From an uncultured Pirellulaceae bacterium (lineage in GTDB: Bacteria; Planctomycetota; Planctomycetia; Pirellulales; Pirellulaceae): a DNA stretch of 35,561 nt. The first letter of the stretch is position 1; the number at the start of each line of letters is the position of its first letter. This document shows positions 14,765 to 22,929 of this stretch, in pieces. The notes below the pieces were generated by a model. That model had not been told where the DNA came from. It made no database searches and saw only the letters and a program-made list of their open reading frames with translations. Location of the stretch: NCBI GenBank assembly GCA_938082855.1, contig CALKCC010000026.1, positions 1-35,561 of the forward strand, given 5' to 3'. The position numbers and the translations under genes were made by a program.

Positions 14765-15151
14765 ATGATTCGTAAACTGGCTACGCTCTTCAGTGTTCTA
14801 GCTGTTGTAGCAATCATCTCGGGCGTCTCGACCGCAGAAGACAAAAAAGAAAACAAATACACCACCAAGAAATTCATGCAAGCTGTCAAAACAGGTGGCT
14901 TACATACTAAAGTCATCAAGGGAGAAGCCAGCGAAGCAGAAACTAAGCTGTTTGCAGCTTACGTCAAAGCGCTCCCAACCAATAAGCCACCTAAAGGGTC
15001 GGCTGAAAGTTGGAAAAAGCTGACCGGTGCTTTGGCTAAAGCAACCGAAAACCATCTGGCTGGGAAAGAAGGAAGTGCAGAAGCACTTGCCAAAGCAATG
15101 AATTGCAAAGCCTGCCACACTCCTCACAAGGTATATCCTCCTAAAAAATAG
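14765..15151 (+). CDS. Small periplasmic cytochrome c-like protein
   Basis: 128 aa with a cleavable signal peptide (KLATLFSVLAVVAIISGVSTA|ED) and a lysine-rich mature part. A single heme-attachment motif CKACH (114-118) sits very near the C-terminus, so the heme site comes after the helices, as in cytochrome c'-like four-helix proteins and not as in class I cytochromes. GGAG lies 9 nt before ATG 14765 and a strong terminator follows, so it is a single-gene transcript. Probable role: periplasmic electron carrier or sensor; partner unknown. The gap 14556-14764 holds only a 29-codon frame overlapping the preceding stop, which I do not accept as a gene. Confidence 0.8.
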   Translation: MIRKLATLFSVLAVVAIISGVSTAEDKKENKYTTKKFMQAVKTGGLHTKVIKGEASEAETKLFAAYVKALPTNKPPKGSAESWKKLTGALAKATENHLAGKEGSAEALAKAMNCKACHTPHKVYPPKK

Positions 15152-15178
15152 GAATTACCTTGAGAGCCAAATAGATCA

Positions 15179-15215
15179 AAACGCTCGGTGGGCATATGCT
15201 TATCGAGCGTTTTTT
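15179..15215 (+). terminator. Intrinsic terminator of cytochrome gene
   Basis: Perfect 9-bp stem AAACGCTCG (15179-15187) and CGAGCGTTT (15204-15212), 16-nt loop, six T (15210-15215). It closes the cytochrome c transcript before the next gene at 15254. Confidence 0.85.
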
Positions 15216-15253
15216 AATCTCTCGATTGAGGCTGCCACTCTTAGGATTCAATC

Positions 15254-16573
15254 ATGAAAGCAATATGTTCATTCAGTCTTGTAGTGTTGTTATTTGTGAC
15301 AACTACTCTACAGGGCCAGGACGTTGTGAAGGGAAATCTATTTCCACGTAACGCACCCTATGATCAACCACTCAAAGGGTGGGCTCCTTACACCAATGCC
15401 GGGACGATCCACCAACCCTACAGCATGGTATTTCTTTACAAGTCCTGGAAAGATCTGGAGCCTGTTGAAGGAGAGTACAAATTTGAACAGTGGGAGCAAG
15501 CAGATTGGACCCACCCTAATGCGAAAGGCAAACATGTAATCTTTCGCATTTACATGGACTACCCTACGAAAGAAAGTGGGATCCCAAACTGGCTGCTTGC
15601 TAAAGGAGTGGAGACTAGAAAATACGATCAACATGGCGGAGGGATCACTCCTAATTACAATCATCCTGAAATGCGCAAGGCCTTAGCAAAGTTCATCTCG
15701 GCATTGGGAGCTCGTTATAACTCAAACCCTCGAGTCGCCTTTATACAACTGGGGCTGCTGGGCCATTGGGGGGAGTGGCATACTTATCCTCAACCTGAGT
15801 TGTTTGCTGACAATACAACTACCAAAATCGTGGTCGACGCATATCGGAAGGCCTTTCCAAACAAGATGCTTATGGCCAGATACCCGCGCGGTTATGCCTC
15901 TGTTCCCAAGTGGTTAGGGTTCCATGATGACATGTTTCCGGCAGACACCCAAAATGGAACGGACTGGGCATTTCTGACCAAATTAAAGGTCTCGGGGCAG
16001 GACAAGAACTGGGCTGTTGCACCGATCGGCGGAGAAATGGAACCGTTTCAGGCTGAGAAGTGGATGCTCCACGAGTACGGAGTCACATTGAAGAATTTGC
16101 TCGATGGTCATTTCTCTTGGATCGGCCCCTACTGCCCTGCACTCATTGAAACTCAGGACAAGGGATTTCTGGGCAACAGTGCAGAGCTCTTACGCCGCAT
16201 GGGGTATGACTTTCGGATTCTCACTTATCAACACAAGCGAGTGGTTTCACATGGGGAGCCATTGCAGTTGTTTTTGATCGGAGCGAATCATGGTGTGGCA
16301 CCATTTTATTACCCTTGGTCGGTCGAACTTGCGTTGATTGATGCCAGCGGGAAAGTTGTAACGACAAAGACAGATCTGGATATTCGCCGCTGGCGACCGG
16401 GCGAATTCCGCACGCTGCTCACCGCTCCGACGGCTAACATTTCCGCCGGTAAATATCGTCTGGGAATCGGCGTCATTGATCCCTGGAGCAAAAAGCCTCG
16501 CCTTCAATTCTCAAGCAAAATGGAATTACATGAAGCAGGCTGGCAGATGTTTAGTGAAATCACAATCGAATAA
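15254..16573 (+). CDS. DUF4832-like secreted glycosidase-fold protein
   Basis: 439 aa, exported (hydrophobic signal peptide to about residue 20, ...TTLQGQ). The middle resembles DUF4874/DUF4832 proteins, which look like a (beta/alpha)8 glycosidase barrel with a C-terminal beta domain. Visible segments: MVFLYKSWKDLEPVEGEY, HVIFRIYMDYP, VAFIQLGLLGHWGEWHTYP (with the H-W-G-E-W core that probably lines the active site), then a beta-rich C-terminus (VSHGEPLQLFLIGANHG..., PWSVELALIDASGK). The substrate is not known; alpha/beta-galactosidase-like glycan cleavage is a guess from the fold. TAGGA lies before ATG 15254. The stop TAA is the first three bases of the next repeat array. Confidence 0.78.
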   Translation: MKAICSFSLVVLLFVTTTLQGQDVVKGNLFPRNAPYDQPLKGWAPYTNAGTIHQPYSMVFLYKSWKDLEPVEGEYKFEQWEQADWTHPNAKGKHVIFRIYMDYPTKESGIPNWLLAKGVETRKYDQHGGGITPNYNHPEMRKALAKFISALGARYNSNPRVAFIQLGLLGHWGEWHTYPQPELFADNTTTKIVVDAYRKAFPNKMLMARYPRGYASVPKWLGFHDDMFPADTQNGTDWAFLTKLKVSGQDKNWAVAPIGGEMEPFQAEKWMLHEYGVTLKNLLDGHFSWIGPYCPALIETQDKGFLGNSAELLRRMGYDFRILTYQHKRVVSHGEPLQLFLIGANHGVAPFYYPWSVELALIDASGKVVTTKTDLDIRRWRPGEFRTLLTAPTANISAGKYRLGIGVIDPWSKKPRLQFSSKMELHEAGWQMFSEITIE

Positions 16574-16716
16574 CATTTGACCATTTAACCACTTAGCCAG
16601 TTAACCAATTGGCCATGTATCATTGGCCATTTTTTCATTAGGCATTGGCCATTGAGCTAAATGAAAATTGCCTAATTGTTCAATTGTCTAACTGGTTAAA
16701 TGGTTAAATGGTTAAA
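16571..16716. repeat. Palindromic 8-bp repeat element, copy 4
   Basis: Starts with the stop TAA of the upstream gene (TAACATTTGACCATTTAACC), runs through left-arm units to the core TTGGCCATGTATCATTGGCC followed by ATTTTTTC, and ends with right-arm units AATTGTCT, AACTGGTT, AAATGGTT, AAATGGTT. The core TGGCCA-TGTATCAT-TGGCCA stem followed by T6 (16633-16638) is terminator-like on the plus strand. Confidence 0.85.
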
Positions 16717-16724
16717 AGAAAAAA

Positions 16725-16881
16725 GAGCTTGTCCGTTCCACCTATGCCTTTCAGGCTTTGGCGGATAAACTCCGTCCTCTGCTATAGAAGCAAGGAGCTT
16801 GTCCGTCGTAGTCCGACGAAGGAGGACGAAGTCGGATCAGGTGATTACAACAAAACAGCGTAGGCCATCCGGCCGAAGCTC
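16725..16881. repeat. Composite GC-rich element, inverted copy
   Basis: Reverse complement of the composite at 13369-13526: GAGCTTGTCCGTTCCACC opens the second module and GCCATCCGGCCGAAGCTC closes the 87-bp module. About 157 bp against 158 bp. Its presence in both orientations, always intergenic, indicates a mobile or duplicated element. With the 8-bp array it fills most of the gap 16574-16935. Confidence 0.85.
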
Positions 16882-16935
16882 ATTTACCCCAATGGCCAAT
16901 GCCAAATGGGTCAATGTCATTGAGGGAAATCACAA

Positions 16936-18729
16936 ATGAACGAGTTAAAGCGGATTTGCAAACTTGATCTGCGTTCGATCGCTTTGATGCGAATCGGAGT
17001 TGCAACCGTTCTGATTTGGGATTTGATTGACCGTCTTCTTCAATTCCAATTCTTCTACGCGATCGACGGTGTGATCCCGTTCTCATCATCTGAAGAATAC
17101 TATGCAGGCATGGCCACCTGGTCATTTCATTTGCTGATTGAAAGCGACATCTATCAATACTGTCTGTTTGGGTTACATCTCCTTCTAGCTGTCGCTCTGT
17201 TATTTGGTTTCCATGCTCAGAAAGCAGCGATAGGTTGTTGGCTGCTGTTTGCATCAATGATCGCCCGCGCACCGGTCCTGCTAACCGGAGGAGACATGCT
17301 GATGTCTTCCATGTTGTTTTGGCTTATGTGGATTCCATCAGGTCACTTCTTTAGCCTCAAAAAGCGTGGACCTCCCGTGCAAGTTATTATTACCGGATTC
17401 GCTACAGCGGGAATTCTGCTGCAGTTTGTGGTGATGTACACACTCACCGGAGTTTACAAATGGAATCCCGAGTGGCACGACGGGACGGCCTTGTTTGTCA
17501 TCATGGATGATCAAGCCCTTACTAAACCACTCGGCATTTGGCTTACCCAATTCCCCGGATTTCTAAAACTGCTAACTTGGGGAACACTGGCTCTCGAGCT
17601 CGCCGCTCCTGTCCTGTTACTAAGCCCTGTAGCTACTGATCGTTTTCGAGGAGTGGCTGTGATCGCGTTTGTTGGTCTTCATGCCGGCATCTTCTTCACC
17701 ATGGAAGTACTGGGGTTTTCTCCGATTAGCATCGCTGGACTCCTAGCCTTTATCCCAGCAACCGCTTGGAATCTCAGGCCTCTCCGAAAGTTCAATCCAT
17801 TTCAAGAGTCTGATCAGAACTCACTCCCAACGGACGAAGCTCTACAGCCTACACGATCATTTAAGTTTTCTAGCATTCTGCGGGAATCCGGAGCGGCACT
17901 AGGCTTAAGCATGATGCTATTTTTTGCTGTCTGGCAAATGTTGATTCACGCTGGCAAGGCGAAGTTCAATCCGCAAATCAACCGCATCGTGCATCATCTT
18001 CGGATGGATCAAACTTGGACGATGTTTCATATTCCCAGCAATCTCTGCTATCGCTACTTGCTCGAAGGTAGAACTGCCGATGGGAAATTCATTGACCTTC
18101 TCCGAGGCAACCAAACTCGCACGACCGTTGATGATCGCCCGGAGATTCCGGAACCGCCTATTCGTTTCGAGTCCTCCCGATGGCTGCTGTTGTACCGTCA
18201 GATGGGTACGACTCAATACGCGAATCAGCAGTTACATACCATTCGCCATTTACTGTCACACAACCCAGCCGCTGCCGACTTGCCTACTGCCGAAGAGTTG
18301 GATGTGAAAGAAGTCGTATTTCACGGTGCCGCGGGCACTCGAGATATCCGAGCCGAGTCTGCACTGCTTTTGATCTCTCATGTTGATTTCCGAGCCAAGG
18401 GAGGATATCTCGCTGGGCAACCTCATGGGGCATGGGAACATTATCGTGACAGTGGAGCTCTTGATTCCAAAGGACCTTACGAACATGGTCTGCGGCATGG
18501 CAAGTGGCAGTTTTATCACTCCAACGGCCAACTCGCTTCCGAAGGTAAGTTTGATCTAGGGCATGAGCATGGATTTTGGACGATGTTCAACGAAGATGGA
18601 AACCGAACAGCGTACGGAGAATTTATCGATGGCCAAAAGGAAGGTACGTGGACCTTCTGGTACGACAATGGCGGCATGAGCACTGGGGAGTTCAAGGATG
18701 ACGAACTCGTGGAAAACCAAGACAATTAA
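16936..18729 (+). CDS. HTTM-domain membrane protein fused to MORN/YwqK-type repeats
   Basis: 597 aa. The first ~300 residues form an HTTM-type (vitamin K-dependent gamma-carboxylase-like) multi-pass membrane domain. It opens with a helix after DLRSIALMRIGVATVLIWDLIDRL and includes PVLLTGGDMLMSSMLFWLMW and a central TGVYKWNPEWHDGTALF segment. A soluble stretch follows with another helix near 320, then four ~24-residue repeats (489-597) of the YwqK/MORN_2 type: GAWEHYRDSGALDSKGPYEHG, GKWQFYHSNGQLASEGKFDLG, GFWTMFNEDGNRTAYGEF, GTWTFWYDNGGMSTGEF. GAGGGA lies before the ATG. HTTM proteins of bacteria are mostly uncharacterised; carboxylase activity cannot be claimed. The stop TAA opens a repeat array. 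Confidence 0.82.
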   Translation: MNELKRICKLDLRSIALMRIGVATVLIWDLIDRLLQFQFFYAIDGVIPFSSSEEYYAGMATWSFHLLIESDIYQYCLFGLHLLLAVALLFGFHAQKAAIGCWLLFASMIARAPVLLTGGDMLMSSMLFWLMWIPSGHFFSLKKRGPPVQVIITGFATAGILLQFVVMYTLTGVYKWNPEWHDGTALFVIMDDQALTKPLGIWLTQFPGFLKLLTWGTLALELAAPVLLLSPVATDRFRGVAVIAFVGLHAGIFFTMEVLGFSPISIAGLLAFIPATAWNLRPLRKFNPFQESDQNSLPTDEALQPTRSFKFSSILRESGAALGLSMMLFFAVWQMLIHAGKAKFNPQINRIVHHLRMDQTWTMFHIPSNLCYRYLLEGRTADGKFIDLLRGNQTRTTVDDRPEIPEPPIRFESSRWLLLYRQMGTTQYANQQLHTIRHLLSHNPAAADLPTAEELDVKEVVFHGAAGTRDIRAESALLLISHVDFRAKGGYLAGQPHGAWEHYRDSGALDSKGPYEHGLRHGKWQFYHSNGQLASEGKFDLGHEHGFWTMFNEDGNRTAYGEFIDGQKEGTWTFWYDNGGMSTGEFKDDELVENQDN

Positions 18730-18946
18730 CCATTTAACCATTTAACCACTTAGCCATTTAACCATTTGGCCATGTATCATTGGCCATTTTTTCATTGGTC
18801 ATGGTCCATTGGGTTAAATGGAAGATGAGCTTCGGCCATCCGGCTTCTATTACTCTACAACTCAGGCTTGCCAATTGTTTAATTGTTTAATTGTTTAATT
18901 GTCTAACTGGTTAATTGGTTAAATGGGTAATTGGCTAACTGGTTAA
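18727..18946. repeat. Palindromic 8-bp repeat element, copy 5, with GC-rich fragment inside
   Basis: Left arm starts at the stop codon of the HTTM gene (TAACCATTTAACCATTTAACC), continues through the TTGGCCATGTATCATTGGCC core and T6 (18786-18791), then is interrupted by a fragment of the GC-rich element (GAGCTTCGGCCATCCGGC at 18827) and the linker TACAACTCAGGCTTG. The right arm of nine units (18871-18943) follows. The same linker stands before the array at 11581, so the two families were inserted together. Confidence 0.85.
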
Positions 18947-18993
18947 CACTAACTAAACTTACAAAAATACAAATCACCTCTCCTAGCAGATCT

Positions 18994-19491
18994 ATGTCAC
19001 CTCTAGCTCACGTAACAGCCAACTCCGGTTTTCTACCAACTCGCGCATCCTTCATGCTGGATGCCGTTTTTCTGGCTATGTTTCTGGTTGTGCCGGTGAT
19101 GTTCTGGAGCATTCGCCTTGCGAAGCAGGGCAAATTCGCACTGCATAAGAAAATCCAAATCGCCACAGCCGTTGTTCTGTTAATTGCTGTGCTTGCATTT
19201 GAAGTAGATATGCGACTCAACGGCTGGATCGATTACACGCATGGCAGTGCCTACGTCAAATCGACCATTATGACGTTTCTTTACGTGCATTTAGCGTTCG
19301 CCATTCCAACACCGTTGTTGTGGATTGTTGTAATTGTCAAAGCGCTCAAGAAATTCCCCAACCCTCCCGTACCTGGAGAGCATAGTAAGACGCATAAGCG
19401 TTTGGGATGGCTGGCGACGATCGGCATGGTGCTCACAAGTGTGACCGGCTGGATCTTCTATTACGTAGCCTTTGTTTCGTCGTTGGTATAG
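18994..19491 (+). CDS. DUF420-family membrane protein
   Basis: 165 aa, four hydrophobic helices. FLPTRASFMLDAVFLAMFLVVPVMFW, then LHKKIQIATAVVLLIAVLAFEVDMRL, KSTIMTFLYVHLAFAIPTPLLWIVVIVKAL and HKRLGWLATIGMVLTSVTGWIFYYVAFV fit the DUF420 family, with histidines (LHKKIQ, YVHL, HKRLGW) that could bind heme or copper. DUF420 genes often sit near cytochrome oxidase genes elsewhere; none is here. A longer reading from TTG 18931 is encoded by the repeat array, so ATG 18994 is the start. Confidence 0.85.
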   Translation: MSPLAHVTANSGFLPTRASFMLDAVFLAMFLVVPVMFWSIRLAKQGKFALHKKIQIATAVVLLIAVLAFEVDMRLNGWIDYTHGSAYVKSTIMTFLYVHLAFAIPTPLLWIVVIVKALKKFPNPPVPGEHSKTHKRLGWLATIGMVLTSVTGWIFYYVAFVSSLV

Positions 19492-19525
19492 AAACTGACC
19501 TCTTGAGCTGCAGAGTACCGGCTCG

Positions 19526-20158
19526 TTACTTTCCGCCGCTACGGTTACGCCGAGTGCGTTCAATACGAATCCGACAGCCAATGGCAACTGTTTCCTGTTT
19601 CGCTGGAAGCTTCCCAGCCTGAGCGGCCGCCACGGCTAATTCGACATACTGAGTTTTTACCTTTTCAGCATCCGGACTATCGTCCATTGCTCCCATGTAT
19701 ACCACCTGTCGTTCTTTATTGAGAACGAAACACTCAGGTGTATATCCGGCTCCGTACTTCTTGGCAATTTCCTGAGTTTCATCAAACAGGTAGGGGAAGT
19801 TGAACCCTTTTTCTTTGGCCCGTTGCTTCATGGCCGGAAGCAGGTCTTCTTCAATCTTGTTTACATTGATTGCAACCAGGCCAACTTTTGAGCCTGCATA
19901 TTTTTTGGAGAACGCAACAAGACGATCTTCGTAATCCACGGCATAAGGGCAGCTATTGCAAGTGAAGACGACGACCAACGTCTCTTTGTCTTTAAAGTCG
20001 TCAAATGCATAGTGTTTTCCATCGGTGGCTGGCAACTTTGCCCACTTCGGAGCAGCATCTTTGATATCCAACACAGGATTGAATTCTCCGGCGAATGTAG
20101 TCGCCACCATTAGGCAGGTAACAGCCCACGACAAAACAATGCGTTGCAACGATTTCAT
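19526..20158 (-). CDS. Secreted thioredoxin-like (redoxin) protein
   Basis: 210 aa with a signal peptide (about 1-23, ...TTFAG) and a thioredoxin-fold domain of the AhpC/TSA-redoxin kind. The motif VVVFTCNSCPYAVDYEDRL carries the two redox cysteines C67 and C70 in a CxxCP arrangement, followed by VGLVAINVNKIEEDL and YGAGYTPECFVLNKERQVVYMGAMDD with the cis-proline region (TPE). This is the usual planctomycete periplasmic thioredoxin family, likely a disulfide reductase or thiol peroxidase-like protein. GAGGATTG precedes ATG 20158. Its C-terminus is short and basic (RIRIERTRRNRSGGK), longer than necessary. It is convergent with the DUF420 gene. Confidence 0.88.
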   Translation of the reverse strand: MKSLQRIVLSWAVTCLMVATTFAGEFNPVLDIKDAAPKWAKLPATDGKHYAFDDFKDKETLVVVFTCNSCPYAVDYEDRLVAFSKKYAGSKVGLVAINVNKIEEDLLPAMKQRAKEKGFNFPYLFDETQEIAKKYGAGYTPECFVLNKERQVVYMGAMDDSPDAEKVKTQYVELAVAAAQAGKLPAKQETVAIGCRIRIERTRRNRSGGK

Positions 20159-20238
20159 ATCAATCCTCGTCTATCAAATATTACCAATATCAAGTCTGGG
20201 AGTTCTTTCGATAATTGTACCTCGAATTCCCCCAACCC

Positions 20239-20505
20239 CAATTGTTTAAATGTCTATCGGGAAACTCGCTTCGGCCTTTTTACATTTAACCAATTAGCCA
20301 TTTAACCAGTTAGCCAAGTGACAATGGTCATTGGGACAGTTAAGCAATTGTCATTTTTGGCAATTGGGTTAAAAGACAAGCCTGAATTCCAAAACCACGA
20401 GTTTACCCGTCGTAGTCCGAAGGACGTAGTCGGGTCTAATTGTCCAACTGTCTAATTGTTTAATTGTCTAACTGTTTAACTGGCCAACTGGTTAAATGGT
20501 TAAAT
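20239..20505. repeat. Palindromic 8-bp repeat element, copy 6, rearranged
   Basis: Most of the gap 20159-20499. Units CATTTAACCAATTAGCC (from 20283), a divergent core with CAATTG..CAATTG, a GC-rich fragment (CGTCGTAGTCCG at 20408, then GGACGTAGTCGG), and a right arm of eight or nine units (20437-20505) reading AATTGTCC, AACTGTCT, AATTGTTT and ending AAATGGTT, AAATG. The end forms the TAA stop of the minus-strand dehydrogenase. Confidence 0.8.
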
Positions 20506-21621
20506 GTCATAGCACACCACCGTCTTCACCCCTTGCGGTTCACGGTTGGTATAGTGCCACAAGCTGTCGGCCGGAGCCACTTTGTTAGTAATCATGCTGG
20601 CAATCGCTTCTCCGTACTGACTTTTTAATTGGTACAGATGGTCAATTGCCGACTGCATATCCTGTGGTGCATTATTGACTGTGCCTAGGTAGAGGTGATT
20701 GCCGAGGATTGCATTACGCATAATTTGATTCACATCGAATTCACGCACCTGAGGTAATCGTGATGCACCGAGCCAAACCATGATACCGCATCCGGCCAAA
20801 AGCTGAGCTGACTGCATCATGACTCGATCATTACCAGTGCACTCTAATATCAATTCAAATCCATCCTGCTCTACATTACCGGTTTGAAAATCCAAGGTAT
20901 CCGCATTTGCGTAACGAGCACCAAACTGTCGTACCAAATTCGCTCGAAATGTATCTTCGGAATCACGGCCAAATACGGTCACATCCCAACCACGAGCTCG
21001 ACAGCAAATGATAGCTGCGAAAGCAATGGGGCCCATACCTGTGATCAATACTCGCGGTGGATTATCAACCCATTCGTTAGCACCTAAACGAGCGGCCTGT
21101 GCCTGTTCTGCTTCCCGTACTGCCTTTTCGGAAACGGAGATCGGCTCGGATAAGATGGCAATATCCTCAATGCCGTCTGGCACTGCATATAGAAACTCGG
21201 GGCGATCAATCCATTGAGGGAGAGAAAAACCATGTTCCCATACAATCCCCCGTTCGACATAAGCTCCCCATGGCATCATGTCCGGACGCCGCTTCAATTT
21301 GAACGTTTCAATGCCCTCGGTTGTACTACCTGTGGTGGGGCGACGGACAGCGGGCACGACAAGGTCCCCTGCACTAACTGACTCCACACCTTCGCCAACC
21401 TCCAGTACTCGCGCTAAACACTCGTGTCCCAATATCAATTGATCGTGCCCAGTCGGAACGTGGGGCGTTGCCGCATGCAAAATCTCTCGGTCTGTCCCAC
21501 AGACGCCCAGGTAAACCGTTTCACAGACAACTTCACCTGCCTTGGGGCGAGCTGGTTCAATGGGAGCGACCAACTGTGGTTCCTGATTTCCGGGGATGGC
21601 CGCTATAGATTGCAATGACAT
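20500..21621 (-). CDS. Zn-dependent (MDR) dehydrogenase, glucose-dehydrogenase-like
   Basis: 373 aa medium-chain dehydrogenase. The catalytic zinc ligands C41 (GVCGTDRE), H66 and E67 (LGHE) are present. An NAD(P)-binding GxGxxA-type loop (LITGMGPIAFAAIICC) and the C-terminus (EFDVNQIMRNAILGNHLYLGTVN) look like the glucose 1-dehydrogenase branch (GlcDH). The structural-zinc four-cysteine loop is absent, as is common there. It is the last gene of the minus-strand hydroxyproline-type operon, 48 bp after the FAD enzyme; the substrate is not obvious and may be a hydroxylated keto acid or sugar. ATG 21621 start; the final TAA is supplied by the flanking repeat array. Confidence 0.85.
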   Translation of the reverse strand: MSLQSIAAIPGNQEPQLVAPIEPARPKAGEVVCETVYLGVCGTDREILHAATPHVPTGHDQLILGHECLARVLEVGEGVESVSAGDLVVPAVRRPTTGSTTEGIETFKLKRRPDMMPWGAYVERGIVWEHGFSLPQWIDRPEFLYAVPDGIEDIAILSEPISVSEKAVREAEQAQAARLGANEWVDNPPRVLITGMGPIAFAAIICCRARGWDVTVFGRDSEDTFRANLVRQFGARYANADTLDFQTGNVEQDGFELILECTGNDRVMMQSAQLLAGCGIMVWLGASRLPQVREFDVNQIMRNAILGNHLYLGTVNNAPQDMQSAIDHLYQLKSQYGEAIASMITNKVAPADSLWHYTNREPQGVKTVVCYDI

Positions 21622-21669
21622 GAGATCGTTCGCTCTTTTAATCTTAGGAGAGTGAAAAAACAGATAGGA

Positions 21670-22929
21670 TTATTTCGAATGGAACAAACGGTAAGGGTCA
21701 GCTGAAACATGGGTTGGTTGACCTGAAAGCAATTCACTGACAAGTTTGCCTGTGGCTGGTCCCATGGAGAGCCCCAGCATATTGTGCCCCGTGGCAACTA
21801 GGACATTATCCATTCGTGGACTGGTATCAATGATCGGAATACCATGATAAATCATCGGTCGCCAACCGAACCATTCTTCGACAACTTCTTCACCATAAGG
21901 TTCACGTAGGTAGGGTTCGGCTCCGGACTTCAATAGACCGATACGCCGTCGATTAATCTTCGTGTCGTAACCTGAAAACTCCATGGTGGAGCCGAGTCGA
22001 TATCCGGTCTGCATTGGCGTCATAACAACACGGTGCTGTGGGAAGATCATTGGAATGCGAGGCGAATATTGAGGTCTTGGAAACGTGAGGGAATATCCTT
22101 TGCCAGGTTGGATTGGAATGTCAGCTCCGATTTCCTTTTCCCAACGCGGCGAAATCGCTCCAACTGCCAGCACAAACTTATCCGCTTCGATTACGCCATC
22201 CCGAGTCAGTACGCCGATCGCGTTGATTCCCTTTCGCTTGAATTTAAATACTTCCGTACCATCTCGCACGTCAACGTCGTACTCCAGTAAGATACGTTTC
22301 CATTCAGCCATCAGGCGATCCGGGCGAAGGTGAGCATCATCTTCGTAATACCAACCACCCGCTACATCATCCGCAACGGCAGGTTCGAGTTCATAGAGTC
22401 CACAGGTCTCCAGACGTTTCGCAGGTAACGCAAAATGTTTTGATAAGAAGGCGTCTGTTGCTCGATAACCTTCCATTGCCGCAGCATCTTTATAGACGTA
22501 AAGCAGGCCGTTTTTTTGCCACTCGCATTCAACTCGTTCCTTCTCAAGTAACTCCTGATAAAGATGCATCGAGGATTCAAGCAATGGCATTCTGGCCGAG
22601 GCAGCCTGTAGCATATGACGTTCATTACAACGCAATGCAAATTTGGCTAACCAAAGCCACAACCGCGGGCTAATCCGAGGCTTAATGTAAAGTGGATTAT
22701 GTCGCTTAAAAAGTGTCTTTAGCGTTTTCCCTATGGCTCCTGGACTGGCCAGTGGCAATGCGTCACTAGGGCACACTAATCCACAATTGCCGTGTGAGCA
22801 TCCACTTCCAAATGCATCTTTTTCCAGCAACGTGACGCGATAACCTGCTTGCCGCAAGAAGTAGGCACTCGAAGCTCCGATAACTCCACCGCCAATAACG
22901 ACAACATGCGATTGATTCGTATTCACCAC
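21670..22929 (-). CDS. FAD-dependent D-amino-acid dehydrogenase, probably D-hydroxyproline type
   Basis: 419 aa of the DAO/DadA flavoprotein family. The dinucleotide-binding motif is VVVIGGGVIGASSAYFLRQAG (residues 10-30), with CSHGNCGLVCPSDALPLASPG after the loop, PIQPGKGYSLTF, and the C-terminal FAD contact ATGHNMLGLSMGPATGKLV. Close relatives oxidise D-amino acids to imino acids and pass electrons to quinones. Next to a 4-hydroxyproline epimerase, the likely substrate is cis-4-hydroxy-D-proline, giving pyrroline-4-hydroxy-2-carboxylate. The start is GTG 22929, sharing one base with the epimerase stop (TAGTG), so translation is coupled; AAT follows and a second GTG is next to it. Confidence 0.88.
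   Translation of the reverse strand: MVNTNQSHVVVIGGGVIGASSAYFLRQAGYRVTLLEKDAFGSGCSHGNCGLVCPSDALPLASPGAIGKTLKTLFKRHNPLYIKPRISPRLWLWLAKFALRCNERHMLQAASARMPLLESSMHLYQELLEKERVECEWQKNGLLYVYKDAAAMEGYRATDAFLSKHFALPAKRLETCGLYELEPAVADDVAGGWYYEDDAHLRPDRLMAEWKRILLEYDVDVRDGTEVFKFKRKGINAIGVLTRDGVIEADKFVLAVGAISPRWEKEIGADIPIQPGKGYSLTFPRPQYSPRIPMIFPQHRVVMTPMQTGYRLGSTMEFSGYDTKINRRRIGLLKSGAEPYLREPYGEEVVEEWFGWRPMIYHGIPIIDTSPRMDNVLVATGHNMLGLSMGPATGKLVSELLSGQPTHVSADPYRLFHSK

Noticed and set aside
18931-18993. Longer DUF420 start at TTG 18931
   Set aside because: The first codons are encoded by the repeat array.
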